Source: Natribaculum breve | GTDB taxonomy: Archaea > Halobacteriota > Halobacteria > Halobacteriales > Natrialbaceae | Assembly (NCBI RefSeq): GCF_023008585.1 | Contig: NZ_CP095390.1 | Span: forward strand, 1,178,001 to 1,242,000 | Direction of reading: 5' to 3' | Length of the DNA stretch: 64,000 bases | Shown here: positions 26,223 through 37,959 of the stretch, one piece after another | How the letters are laid out: every line of letters begins with the position of its first letter | Numbering within the stretch: position 1 is the first letter of the stretch | The notes under the pieces: model-generated | The model's input: the letters and a program-made list of their open reading frames with translations, nothing else | Told to the model about the DNA's origin: nothing | Databases searched by the model: none | Made by a program: the position numbers and the translations under genes

Positions 26223-26978
26223 ATGAGCGACAACGAACCCCAAACCGACGGAAGCGGTCCAGGTATCGTCGCGCCAGACGACGAGGTTCCGAGCTGGCGT
26301 GAACGGAAAGAGCGAACCACGGGCCTCTCGAGGCTCACCTACGAGTACTTCGAGCGCGCTCGTCGCGAGGATCAGGACCTCCGCCAGGAGTCGAGCTACG
26401 TCGAACGCGACGTGCTCGGCTTCCCGGCGTGGCCCCACGAGACGATTCGCAACCTCTCGCTCGCGAGTTTCTTCACGGGGATGATCCTGTTCCTGTCGTC
26501 GATGTTGCCGCCACACCTCGGCGACCCGGCGAATCCGGCACAGACGCCGGAGGTCATCCTGCCCGACTGGTATCTCTACTGGTCGTTCGGCCTCCTGAAG
26601 CTCGGTCCGCTCAACCCCGAGCTGTCGATCCTCGGCGGGAACAAGCTGCTGTCTGACCCGCTGTACGGCGTCCTCGCGAACGTGGTCGTCGTCGGTGCGA
26701 TCGCGATCGTCCCCTTCCTGAACAAGGGGAGCGCCCGTCGGCCGGTCGAACAGCCCTTCTGGGCGGCGATCGGCGTCGGCGGCGTCGTCTTCGCGTTCAC
26801 GATCAGCGCACTGGCAGTCAAGAACCTGGTCCCGATCGAACCGAACCTGCTGTTCGATCTGACCTTCCTGCTGCCGTTCGTGGCCGCGGCGATCTCCTAC
26901 GCCGTCTTGAAGACGATGCGCGAAGGCTACATGTACGACCTCAACCGCCGGTACTACCGGCTTCGGCCACCGCGATAG
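26223..26978 (+). CDS. petD: Cytochrome b, C-terminal (subunit IV-like)
   Basis: A 251-residue subunit with a long polar N-terminus (about 75 residues) and four transmembrane helices. LPDWYLYWSFGLLKLGPL carries the PDWY form of the Qo-site PEWY motif. It completes the cytochrome b core encoded by petB. The next gene starts 3 bases after its stop. Confidence 0.92.
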   Translation: MSDNEPQTDGSGPGIVAPDDEVPSWRERKERTTGLSRLTYEYFERARREDQDLRQESSYVERDVLGFPAWPHETIRNLSLASFFTGMILFLSSMLPPHLGDPANPAQTPEVILPDWYLYWSFGLLKLGPLNPELSILGGNKLLSDPLYGVLANVVVVGAIAIVPFLNKGSARRPVEQPFWAAIGVGGVVFAFTISALAVKNLVPIEPNLLFDLTFLLPFVAAAISYAVLKTMREGYMYDLNRRYYRLRPPR

Positions 26979-26981
26979 CTG

Positions 26982-27317
26982 ATGTCGCAACACGACGCAC
27001 CCGACGAACCCGGCAGCGACGAAGGGGCGGGTGCGTCGGAACGACGGGAAGTCGTCGTTCCACTGCGACTCTACAAGACGATCACCGTTTTCTCGACGCT
27101 CATCGCCGTCGCAGGTATCCTCGGCGGCTTCATCGTCCTCGACGTCGCGACCGACAGCGCGCAGGCGGACGTCTCCGACGTGAGCATCGGCTTTTCGCTT
27201 CTCGGAATCGGAATGATCGCGTTCGGCGCGCTGACGTACGCGTTTTCGACGAGGTTCCAGACCGCTGGAATGGGAAACGCTAAAGACGACACCGACGAAC
27301 ATTCAGACAATGGCTGA
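26982..27317 (+). CDS. Two-helix accessory protein of the bc cluster
   Basis: A 111-residue protein with an acidic N-terminus, then helices at about 28-50 (ITVFSTLIAVAGILGGFIVL) and 65-85 (SIGFSLLGIGMIAFGALTYA), then an acidic tail. It overlaps the next gene by 8 bases. No motif is recognised; it is judged an accessory subunit because it is embedded in the operon. Confidence 0.72.
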   Translation: MSQHDAPDEPGSDEGAGASERREVVVPLRLYKTITVFSTLIAVAGILGGFIVLDVATDSAQADVSDVSIGFSLLGIGMIAFGALTYAFSTRFQTAGMGNAKDDTDEHSDNG

Positions 27318-27573
27318 CGAATTCATCAAAGGGTTCGCCATTCTCACCGGCGGGCTCCTGGTGTGGATGACGTTCGCGGCGTGGTACAACACCCCGGACT
27401 TCTACGGAACCCAGTTGATCGGTGCGAATCCGGAAGATCCTGGCACGTACGTGTCCATGGCGCTCCTCGTCAAGGAGGCGGCGCTTTACTTCGCGCTGCT
27501 CGGCGCGACGACCTTCTGGGTCGTCATCCCGGCGAGCCGACGCGCCCGGGAGTACTACGCGAGTTCGAACTGA
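27310..27573 (+). CDS. Small two-helix accessory protein of the bc cluster
   Basis: An 87-residue protein, MADEFIKGFAILTGGLLVW, with a second helix at about 55-75 (LLVKEAALYFALLGATTFWV). It is the last gene of the plus-strand operon and is followed by T-rich sequence. Role unknown; presumed structural subunit. Confidence 0.7.
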   Translation: MADEFIKGFAILTGGLLVWMTFAAWYNTPDFYGTQLIGANPEDPGTYVSMALLVKEAALYFALLGATTFWVVIPASRRAREYYASSN

Positions 27574-27595
27574 ATCGTCGACCGACTGCCGCGCC

Positions 27596-27613
27596 GATTT
27601 TCCCGTTTTTCTC
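27596..27613 (+). terminator. T-rich terminator of the bc operon
   Basis: GATTTTCCCGTTTTTCTC lies 23 bases after the last stop codon of the operon. T-runs of this kind end transcription in archaea without needing a hairpin. Confidence 0.55.
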
Positions 27614-27833
27614 CCCCTCGAGCAGGGGTCGCTGTGCTGTCACCCGCGTCGGCCGACGTCCGCGGCGACTCGCGTGTCGGACGCGGCCGACCCTGCCGAC
27701 GATCACCTTTCTCGTGAGACGGCGGTCGACACCGACAGGAAGTTGCCGATTTCGACCGCTTCGGTGGAGGATGCTCGCCAGTGGCACACACTCGAGATGC
27801 GATCGAGTATTCACCGGCCGTCGTCCAGTAGTG

Positions 27834-27915
27834 ACGGTCGTTCGATAGCGACGCCCGCCAACCACACCTCGGTCACGGTCGTTCGATAGCGACGCCCGCC
27901 AACCACACCTCGGTC
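27834..27915. repeat. 41 bp tandem duplication
   Basis: Two exact copies of a 41 bp unit, beginning ACGGTCGTTCGATAGCGACG, lie head to tail at 27834-27874 and 27875-27914/5, followed by ACG of a third. There are no unique spacers, so it is not CRISPR. The lack of any difference between the copies implies a recent duplication. Confidence 0.85.
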
Positions 27916-28196
27916 ACGATCGGTTCGAGGCAGGTACGTTCCGACCCGTCGCAACTGACAGCCACGTCACGTCGGACTGCCGAGGTCGACGACTACGACC
28001 GGTCGAAATGGGGCCGTCGTCACGTCGGACTCGAGTTACGGGACGGGAGAACGAACACGGTAGACGTCTCGTCAGAAGTCCCGGTCGGAACGGTGAGAAC
28101 GGTGAGACGGTTGCTCCGGGCCGTACTCGGCTGCACCGACCCCGTGCCGGAGCGGTCGGTGCCATCGGCTCTGGTCGGATCGTCGGGCGACGGCTG

Positions 28197-28213
28197 GCCG
28201 GCTGGGAGCCGGC
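28197..28213 (-). terminator. Stem-loop at the 3' end of the gene at 28213
   Basis: GCCGGCT and AGCCGGC pair perfectly around a GGG loop, immediately downstream of the TAG stop of the minus-strand gene. There is no T-run after it, so termination is possible but not certain. Confidence 0.4.
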
Positions 28214-28668
28214 TAGACGACTGCTTCCCAGAGCGGCTTGACGATGAAGAAAACCGACTGGTACGCGATGTACAGGAAGACGAGCGCGGACGCAAAGAGC
28301 GCAGCTTTCGGCCGCTCGAGCGGGGCGTCCTTGCGGGCCTCGACGAGGCGAGCCTCGAACTCGAAGAAGTCCGTGATGAACATACCGACCGCGAGCGTCG
28401 CGAAGACGACGCCGCCGTGGAGGTGGACGGTGGCGTAGTAGAACCCACCGAGGACGGTCAGCACGTCGGTCACCTCGAGGAAGAGGTTTCGAGAGAGGCC
28501 GTCTGCACCGTCTTCGCGTGCGGCGTTGACGTAGCCGCGATGTGCGATCATGCGTGCGGCGAGGTTGACTATCACGAGTCCGAGCAGGACGAACTCGATG
28601 ATCGCGACGCCGGAGACCACCTCCTGTGCGAGGATGTCGACTGGACCGAGCAGCGAAGCTGTGATCAT
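28213..28668 (-). CDS. Four-helix membrane protein near the bc cluster
   Basis: A 151-residue protein with helices at about 5-35, 70-92 and 125-148, plus a shorter one between. His residues sit near the second helix (MIAHRGYVNAA; TVHLHGGVVFATLAVGMF). It lies convergent to the bc operon across the 639 bp gap and looks like one of the lineage-specific membrane proteins of this neighbourhood. Function not recognised. Confidence 0.7.
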   Translation of the reverse strand: MITASLLGPVDILAQEVVSGVAIIEFVLLGLVIVNLAARMIAHRGYVNAAREDGADGLSRNLFLEVTDVLTVLGGFYYATVHLHGGVVFATLAVGMFITDFFEFEARLVEARKDAPLERPKAALFASALVFLYIAYQSVFFIVKPLWEAVV

Positions 28669-28756
28669 AGTTCAACGTCGGTCGTTCGACCATTAGAGTT
28701 TTTCCAATGACGGCGAGCGATGGACCGGTGTCGGGAGACGGTCGGGCCGACTCACG

Positions 28757-29566
28757 TCACGTAGCGTCGTCCAGTCCGGAGTCGTCACGACCGTCTGGAA
28801 CGACGAGCGTCGAAAGTGACCCCTCTGTGGCGATCGCGACCGTCGAGTCGGGAGTGATCGTCGCGACCGCGTCGTCGTCGATACAGAGCGCGACGGGGCC
28901 TTCCTCGCGTTCGACCGAGAGTCGGAGGTCGTCGTCCGGCAGGACCCAGCGCCGCGTTTGCGTGACGAACGGGCTGATAGGGACGACGGCGACGCCGTCG
29001 ACCGCGGGCGAGAGCAGGGGACCGCCTGCGGCGTCCGCGTACCCGTGGCTACCGGCGGGCGTGGCGACCACGACGCCGTCGGCCCGGAACTGTGCGACCC
29101 GCCGGTCGCGACTTCGGACGCCGAACTCCGAGATGCGTGCGGGTTCGTCGGTGACGAGCGTGACGTCGAACAGTGCCCGGTATCGATCGTCGCCGTCGAC
29201 GGTGACGCCCAGCACCGGCCGCCGTCGACGGTGGCTCTCGCCGTCGAGGACGGTCCGGACCGCCGCAGCGAGTCGCGTCGATGGAACCGACCGGACGCCG
29301 CGACCGGCGTCGACGGGGAGAACGGGGACGGTCGCCTCTGCCCGGACGGCCGCGAGGAGTGCCGGTTCGCCGACGGCGACGAGTACGGACGGCTCTCGGT
29401 CCGTGAGCCGGTCGATCGGTCCACGAACGACGTCCCCGCCGGCGGCGTCGACGACCGTCTCGAGGTCGGCCACCAGGTCGTCACGCTTGCGCGAAGCACC
29501 GCTTCCCTCCTCGTCGACGATGCCGACGAGCGGGTCGTCGTCCGGCGTCCACTCGGCGGAGGTCAT
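28757..29566 (-). CDS. Divergent NAD kinase-like protein
   Basis: A 269-residue protein from MTSAEWTPDDDPLVGIVDEE. The C-terminal beta-rich half matches NAD kinases: FDVTLVTDEPARISEFGVRS, VVVATPAGSHGYADAAGGPL and VVPISPFVTQTRRWVL. In the N-terminal half the family's GGDGT phosphate-binding motif is missing; the corresponding place reads VAVGEPALLAAV. It may therefore be a non-catalytic relative or use a modified site. A longer reading from 30688 has no protein character upstream of 29566. It lies 41 bp downstream of the M28 peptidase gene. Confidence 0.72.
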   Translation of the reverse strand: MTSAEWTPDDDPLVGIVDEEGSGASRKRDDLVADLETVVDAAGGDVVRGPIDRLTDREPSVLVAVGEPALLAAVRAEATVPVLPVDAGRGVRSVPSTRLAAAVRTVLDGESHRRRRPVLGVTVDGDDRYRALFDVTLVTDEPARISEFGVRSRDRRVAQFRADGVVVATPAGSHGYADAAGGPLLSPAVDGVAVVPISPFVTQTRRWVLPDDDLRLSVEREEGPVALCIDDDAVATITPDSTVAIATEGSLSTLVVPDGRDDSGLDDAT

Positions 29567-29607
29567 GTCGCTCACTTCCCGGGCACCGACCAAAAGCGTG
29601 CGGATGT

Positions 29608-30921
29608 CTACTCGTCGTAGGGCCAGTCGCCCGTGATCTGCATGCCTCTGGCCAGATCTTCGGCCTCGAGGGCGTCGGCGATCTCCGTCGGCTCTTTGTG
29701 GTCGATCTGGACGTCGTCGCCGGCGAGTGCGACGACGAGGTCGGTCAGGAGGATCGCACTCTCGCGGAGGTCGCGTTTCTCGAGTTTGTCCAGGGTGTCT
29801 GCGGCGGTGTGGCCCCAGTCGCGACCGACGTCGTCGGAGGTGCTCATCACGTGGGTTCCGGGGACGCCCCACTGGACGAACGGCCAGTGGTCGCTGTGGG
29901 GACTGAGTCGTGGGATCGTCTCGATGGGGTGCCCGTACCGGTCGGCGACCCCCTCGACGGCATCCTCGAGGTCGTCGAACCCGTGGGTGTGAACCGAGAG
30001 GGTCCGATCGCGGACGACGCCGTCGTTGTTGACGATCGCCTTGATCTCGTCGTGGTCGGCGACCGCGGCGTGGTGACTCGAGCCGACGAGTCCGACTTCC
30101 TCCGCGCCGTAGACGACGAACTCGACGCGAGTGTCGAGTTCGTCCTCGCGGCTGGCGAGGGCGTTCGCGATTTCGACGACCATCGCGGTGCCGGCACCGT
30201 TGTCCAGTGCGCCTTCGGCGACGTCGTGGGCGTCGACGTGGCTGGTGACGAGCACGCGCTCGTCGGTGTCCGGGCCGAGTTCCGCGTGGACGTTCTGGCT
30301 CTCCGCCGGGCCGGACGCGTCGGCCTCGACGGCCACCTCGACGTCGTCGCCCTCGAATCGCCGGGCGAGGCGCGAACCGACCTCGCTCGAGACGCCGACG
30401 GCCGGGATCGTGCCGATCGGGTCCTCCTCGGTGCCGACGCTGCCGGTCGGCGGGAGGCAACCCTCGACGTGATTGCGGTAGACGAACGCGACGGCACCGC
30501 CCTCGACTGCGTGGTAGTACTTCTCGCGGCGGTGGACGTAGCGGTCCGCGTACGACGGAACGTCGCTTCTGACCATGACGACGCGCCCCTCGAGGTCGGC
30601 CTCGTCGAAGTCCTCGGGGAGGCCGTAGCCGAGGTCGACGAGCGGCGCGGTGGCGCTCTCGGACGGACTTCGCGGAAGTGCGATACACTCGAGGTGCTCG
30701 TCGCCGGCCGAGAGCGAACTCTCGCCGCGCGTCCAGCCCTGTATCTCGAACGTCTCGAGGCGCGCGTCGCGCGCGCCGACGTCGGCGAGTGCGTCGCGGG
30801 TCGCTTCGGCGGCGACGCGTTCGCCCTCGCTTCCGGCCATCCGGTTGCCGACGTCGACGAGCGTCTCCAAGTGAGTCCAGCCAACGTCGCTGGTGAACGT
30901 CTCACCGATCCAGTTGCTCAT
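29608..30921 (-). CDS. M28-family zinc aminopeptidase
   Basis: A 437-residue metallopeptidase. Zinc-site residues appear in order: SHVDAHDVAEGALDNGAGTA (His, Asp), VVYGAEEVGLVGS (Glu-Glu), VNNDGVV (Asp) and SPHSDHWPFVQWGVP (His). A PA-domain-like insert lies at about 100-200. No signal peptide is seen, so a cytoplasmic aminopeptidase or carboxypeptidase of the aminopeptidase Y/S group is likely. Confidence 0.87.
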   Translation of the reverse strand: MSNWIGETFTSDVGWTHLETLVDVGNRMAGSEGERVAAEATRDALADVGARDARLETFEIQGWTRGESSLSAGDEHLECIALPRSPSESATAPLVDLGYGLPEDFDEADLEGRVVMVRSDVPSYADRYVHRREKYYHAVEGGAVAFVYRNHVEGCLPPTGSVGTEEDPIGTIPAVGVSSEVGSRLARRFEGDDVEVAVEADASGPAESQNVHAELGPDTDERVLVTSHVDAHDVAEGALDNGAGTAMVVEIANALASREDELDTRVEFVVYGAEEVGLVGSSHHAAVADHDEIKAIVNNDGVVRDRTLSVHTHGFDDLEDAVEGVADRYGHPIETIPRLSPHSDHWPFVQWGVPGTHVMSTSDDVGRDWGHTAADTLDKLEKRDLRESAILLTDLVVALAGDDVQIDHKEPTEIADALEAEDLARGMQITGDWPYDE

Positions 30922-31056
30922 GTCTCGACGGTGGCGGCGACGTGGCCTAACTGTTCTGGGTCGAGGGCGGCTGTGGGCGGCGAGGCTGCTATCCGGTACG
31001 ATCCAACTGCGAGAACGAGTTCCGGCGAGACTGTACGCGATCGTCGAACCGACCGT

Positions 31057-31311
31057 CTACAGTTCGCCTTCGGCTTTCAGTCCCTCGATCACGTCGTCGA
31101 CCAGCGAGTCGACGTCGTCGTAGGGGAACTCCTGGTGGCTCGAGAGTCTGGTGCCCAGTTCCATCGCGGTGAAACTGACGTCGCCGGACTCGAACGTCGT
31201 CCCCGGCCCGTCGGGGAGGGCGGGGACGAGGTCCATCTGGCTTTGCACGGGGTAATCTGCGCCTTCGAACGCTTCGATCAACTGCTCGCGGAGTTCGTCT
31301 TCGTCGGCCAT
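31057..31311 (-). CDS. Small conserved acidic protein, possibly DUF5789-like
   Basis: An 84-residue protein, MADEDELREQLIEAFEGADY, with a conserved-looking block DLVPALPDGPGTTFESGDVS and a terminal amphipathic helix. It is typical of small haloarchaeal proteins of unknown function. It diverges from the prenyl synthase gene at 31425. Confidence 0.7.
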   Translation of the reverse strand: MADEDELREQLIEAFEGADYPVQSQMDLVPALPDGPGTTFESGDVSFTAMELGTRLSSHQEFPYDDVDSLVDDVIEGLKAEGEL

Positions 31312-31424
31312 GGTCTCCTCTGACCGACCGAGAGAGTTAAGCGTTCTGGAACAACGCTAAACTGATTGACCGTTTCAGAATCGGAACTGAAAGTTTTTCA
31401 CGGCGCTCCGTCACGGTGATAGGT

Positions 31425-32489
31425 ATGCGGGAGACGCTTGCCGAGTGGCGGCCGATGATAGACGATGCGATCGCCGACTTCCTTCCTCGAGACGTCGACG
31501 CCGACTACCTCCAGTCGTTCTTCGGCGAGCCGACCTACGAGTACGATCCGGTCGGCATCCAGCGCGCACTCGCAGATCCCATCTGGGACCTTCTCGACCG
31601 CGGCGGGAAACGCTGGCGAGCCGTACTCTTTCTCGTGTTCGTCGAAGCCTTCGGCGAAGACCCGGAGGCGTACCTTCCGTACGCGTGCATCCCGGAGATT
31701 CTCCACAACGGGACGATCATCGTCGACGACGTCGAAGACGAAGCGACGATGCGTCGCGGCGAACCGGCGTTACACCACGTCTACGGCAAAGACGTCGCGC
31801 TCAACGCCGGGAACGCGATGTACTTTCTGCCCTTCAAGATTCTCACGCACGAGTCGGGACGTCTCTCGCCGGAGACGCGTCTCGCCGCCTACGAGATGCT
31901 CACCTACGAACTCAACCGGACCCACCTCGGCCAGGGGATGGACATCTGCTGGCACAACGAACGTGAAGTCAGGGTGGGCCACGAACAGTACCTCGAGATG
32001 TCCGCCTGCAAGACCGGCTGTCTCGGCCGTATCGTCGCCCGCCTCGCAGCGATCCTCACCGACCAGTCCGCAGACGTCGAGTCGCACGTCGCCAGGTACG
32101 CCGAACTGACCTCGATCGCCTTCCAGATCGGCGACGACATCCTGGACGTCGAAAACTCCCTGGGTCGCGCCGGTGAGTTCGGCAAGGAGTTCGGCAACGA
32201 CGTCCGCGAGGGAAAGAAGACGCTGCTGGTCATCAACGCCATCGCGGAGAGCGACCCCGCCGACGCTCGCCGACTCGAGGAGATCCTCGAGGCCGACGAG
32301 AACACCGACGAGGAGATCCGCGAAGCGCTGTCGATCCTCGAGGAGACGGGGAGCATCGAGTACGCCCGCGATCGGGCGCTCGACCTCGCCGCGCAGGCCC
32401 GCGAGCACGTCAGAGCGGTCGATTTCGACCCCGAATCGACGGCGAAACTCGAGGAGTTTACCGAGTTCGTCGTCGAACGGGACGTGTGA
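31425..32489 (+). CDS. Polyprenyl (geranylgeranyl-type) diphosphate synthase
   Basis: A 354-residue trans-prenyltransferase that condenses isopentenyl diphosphate onto allylic diphosphates for lipid or quinone chains. The first aspartate-rich motif is IIVDDVEDEATMRRGEPALH (DDxxD...RRG); the second is FQIGDDILDVENSLGRAG (GDDxxD). GKRWRA before the first motif binds pyrophosphate. The ATG at 31425 follows an AT-rich stretch (AAAGTTTTTC). Chain length cannot be read safely; the bulk of the residue before the first motif would decide it. Confidence 0.9.
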   Translation: MRETLAEWRPMIDDAIADFLPRDVDADYLQSFFGEPTYEYDPVGIQRALADPIWDLLDRGGKRWRAVLFLVFVEAFGEDPEAYLPYACIPEILHNGTIIVDDVEDEATMRRGEPALHHVYGKDVALNAGNAMYFLPFKILTHESGRLSPETRLAAYEMLTYELNRTHLGQGMDICWHNEREVRVGHEQYLEMSACKTGCLGRIVARLAAILTDQSADVESHVARYAELTSIAFQIGDDILDVENSLGRAGEFGKEFGNDVREGKKTLLVINAIAESDPADARRLEEILEADENTDEEIREALSILEETGSIEYARDRALDLAAQAREHVRAVDFDPESTAKLEEFTEFVVERDV

Positions 32490-32549
32490 ACGCGCACCCG
32501 CTACCCAGACGGGGCGAAGTTCTTCCTTCCGTGCCGTCGTACCACGCGT

Positions 32550-32939
32550 ATGACCGACCGGACCGAACGCGCGGATCGAGTCGGCTCCTCGAGTCCGTGG
32601 CCGATCTTCGTCGCGCTCGGGGTCGTCCTCTCGGAGACCGGAATCGTCGTCGACGTCGTCCCGATCGCCGTCGGTGGCCTGCTGTTGCTCTCGGCCAGCG
32701 TCGCCGGCATCCTCAGGGAGTCGGGCTACGTCTCGAGTCCGTGGCCGACGCTCGCGGCGTTCGGCGCGCTCCTCACGCTCTCTGGCGTCGTCCTGTACGG
32801 AGCGAGCACCGGTGACGGACTGGCCGGCGTCTCCGTCGCCGACCGATACGGGCTCTCGAGTCGCGGCTTCGCGATCGCGGTCGCGGGCGTAGTGACGGTG
32901 CTCGGCGCAGTTGCGGGACGGTATCGAACGGCCGCGTGA
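32550..32939 (+). CDS. Four-helix membrane protein
   Basis: A 129-residue protein with four hydrophobic helices (about 17-33, 36-55, 65-85, 105-125). The motif SSPWP occurs before helix 1 and again before helix 3 (SSPWPIFVALGVVLSETG; SSPWPTLAAFGALLTLSG), showing an internal two-fold repeat. It heads a run of tiny membrane protein genes (32992, 33217, 33363). Function unknown. Confidence 0.68.
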   Translation: MTDRTERADRVGSSSPWPIFVALGVVLSETGIVVDVVPIAVGGLLLLSASVAGILRESGYVSSPWPTLAAFGALLTLSGVVLYGASTGDGLAGVSVADRYGLSSRGFAIAVAGVVTVLGAVAGRYRTAA

Positions 32940-32991
32940 CAGAACTCCGACGGCTCCCAACGGCCTTTAGCGCCCCCGTGGTAGGATCGCT

Positions 32992-33207
32992 ATGGACCTG
33001 GAGTTCGTCGACACCGAGACGGCCCTCGACGTCGCCGTCAACCTCTTTCCGCTGTCGATCATCCTGTTTTTCGTCGTCGTGTTCGCGGCGTTCAATCCGT
33101 GGGGGATCGACCCGTTGCAGTCGCTGTTGCAGTTTGCCATCCTCGGGTCGATGGTCGTCGCGCTCGCGATCACTACCTACTACGTGGCGAGGGCGATCGA
33201 AGGATAG
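32992..33207 (+). CDS. Small two-helix membrane protein, possibly DUF6684-like
   Basis: A 71-residue protein, MDLEFVDTETALDVAVNLFP, with two transmembrane helices and a NPWGIDP turn between them. Similar small proteins accompany haloarchaeal terminal-oxidase genes, though none is visible here. Function unknown. Confidence 0.72.
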   Translation: MDLEFVDTETALDVAVNLFPLSIILFFVVVFAAFNPWGIDPLQSLLQFAILGSMVVALAITTYYVARAIEG

Positions 33208-33216
33208 ACGAGCGGT

Positions 33217-33303
33217 TCAGTTGATCACGAGAACGAAGCCGGTCACCGCCATCAGGACGGCGATCCCGACGAGAACGACCAGAAGCCACTCCTTTTCGCT
33301 CAT
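33217..33303 (-). CDS. 28-residue single-helix membrane microprotein
   Basis: MSEKEWLLVVLVGIAVLMAV begins a 28-residue frame ending VLVIN, stop TGA at 33217-33219. It has a charged start and one transmembrane helix, the composition of a real membrane micropeptide. It is convergent with the two-helix gene at 32992, leaving 9 bases between the stops, and diverges from the gene at 33363. Being short, it is easily missed by gene callers. Confidence 0.55.
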   Translation of the reverse strand: MSEKEWLLVVLVGIAVLMAVTGFVLVIN

Positions 33304-33362
33304 GGCAGGTGCCACACCGTGCAAGCGCAAAAGTCTACTCTCGATCGGTCGAACCGGCGTGC

Positions 33363-33617
33363 GTGATCGATCGATCCGGACGAGCCGTCGTCCTCGGGTT
33401 CTTCGTCGGCCTCGTCGTCGTCACCGGCCTCCTGGGTGCGGTCCTCGGCTACGCCGTTCCAGCGCGAACCGGGCTCGAGGAGACGACCCTGTTCTCGCGT
33501 TCGCTCCCGATCACGCCGCTTTCGTTCGCGCTGTACGGCGCGGTGAGCGTCGGCGCTGGACTCGGCGTCGCCCTCGTCGTCGTCGCGGTGGCCGCGCGGT
33601 TCGACGAGCGCGCGTGA
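33363..33617 (+). CDS. Small two-helix membrane protein
   Basis: An 84-residue protein read from GTG at 33363; an ATG at 33309 would add a basic leader overlapping the promoter of the microprotein. It has helices at about 8-30 (VVLGFFVGLVVVTGLLGAVL) and 53-78 (SFALYGAVSVGAGLGVALVV). It is part of the cluster of small membrane proteins at 32.5-33.6 kb. Function unknown. Confidence 0.65.
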   Translation: MIDRSGRAVVLGFFVGLVVVTGLLGAVLGYAVPARTGLEETTLFSRSLPITPLSFALYGAVSVGAGLGVALVVVAVAARFDERA

Positions 33618-33629
33618 CGACGGCGACGA

Positions 33630-35615
<1,986 letters not shown>

Positions 35616-35789
35616 GGTCACCGGAAACATCGATCATAAACGGGATAAGTGTTCCCATAGCAGTCGGCGACGTCTGGCGATTTTCACTTTCAGTACGGTG
35701 ATTGCGACGCGACGAGGTGACACGCGCGTCTACGCGGCGACACCTCGAGACGGGAGACGATCGAGAATTCGAGAACGGACGGGACAGGT

Positions 35790-37490
<1,701 letters not shown>

Positions 37491-37605
37491 AATCTGTTAT
37501 TTGACGGATAGTCCATTAAGGATTCCGGGAAATACGGGTGCTGCGACGAGTGACGATGCGAGCCCCGCTCGAGCCGGTCACGTCGCTCTCGTAGCTGGTT
37601 CCCTC

Positions 37606-37959
37606 TCATCGACGACCGATCGCCCAGCCGAGGAGATATCCCACGAGTAACGTGGCGAACAGGCGGCGTCGATCGTCGACGCGGACGAATCGCGTCCCGT
37701 CGTCCGTAATCTCGATCACGCCCAGCGGTCGGACGACGAACCCACCGCCGTAGCCGCCAGCGTCGCAATTCGACGGAACCGTCGCCGCCTCGTCCGCTTC
37801 GAGTCGTTCCTCGCCGGATCCGCCGCCGAACCCACAGGCCGCCCGAGCCACCGGGACGATCGTCCGGTCGCCGACGTCGATCGGTTCGCCGAACGCAGTG
37901 CGGACGGCCACGCTCCCGGAGAACCGTTCGGCGACGGTCTCGACCGATCGCAGCGTCAC
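37606..37959 (-). CDS. GerW/YtfJ-like family protein
   Basis: A 117-residue protein with the family core FGEPIDVGDRTIVPVARAAC followed by FGGGSGE, then GGYGGGFVVRPLGVIEI, and a C-terminal hydrophobic helix (LFATLLVGYLLGWAIG). In Bacillus GerW/YtfJ is a spore protein, but the fold is widespread. The start overlaps the preceding NAD(P)-binding gene by 4 bases (ATGA), so the two form an operon. Confidence 0.78.
   Translation of the reverse strand: MTLRSVETVAERFSGSVAVRTAFGEPIDVGDRTIVPVARAACGFGGGSGEERLEADEAATVPSNCDAGGYGGGFVVRPLGVIEITDDGTRFVRVDDRRRLFATLLVGYLLGWAIGRR

Larger units (their letters stand above)
27574..28212. other. 639 bp non-coding gap after the bc operon
   Basis: No convincing gene is seen on either strand; the open frames here have no recognisable protein features. 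The gap holds a T-rich stretch just after the operon, a 41 bp tandem duplication (27834-27915) and a 7 bp hairpin at the far end. The rest shows no obvious structure. Confidence 0.6.

Noticed and set aside
27834..27915. CRISPR array
   Set aside because: Only two adjoining copies, no spacers, no cas genes nearby.
29567..30688. Upstream extension of the NAD kinase-like gene to 643 residues
   Set aside because: The added region is a basic, low-complexity shadow of the peptidase gene.
29698..31323. 541-residue plus-strand frame opposite the M28 peptidase
   Set aside because: Antisense shadow of a gene with all catalytic motifs; no motif of its own.
35616..35789. Small gene between acs and the mutase, e.g. 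a B12-binding subunit
   Set aside because: Too short and without the DxHxxG cobalamin motif on either strand.
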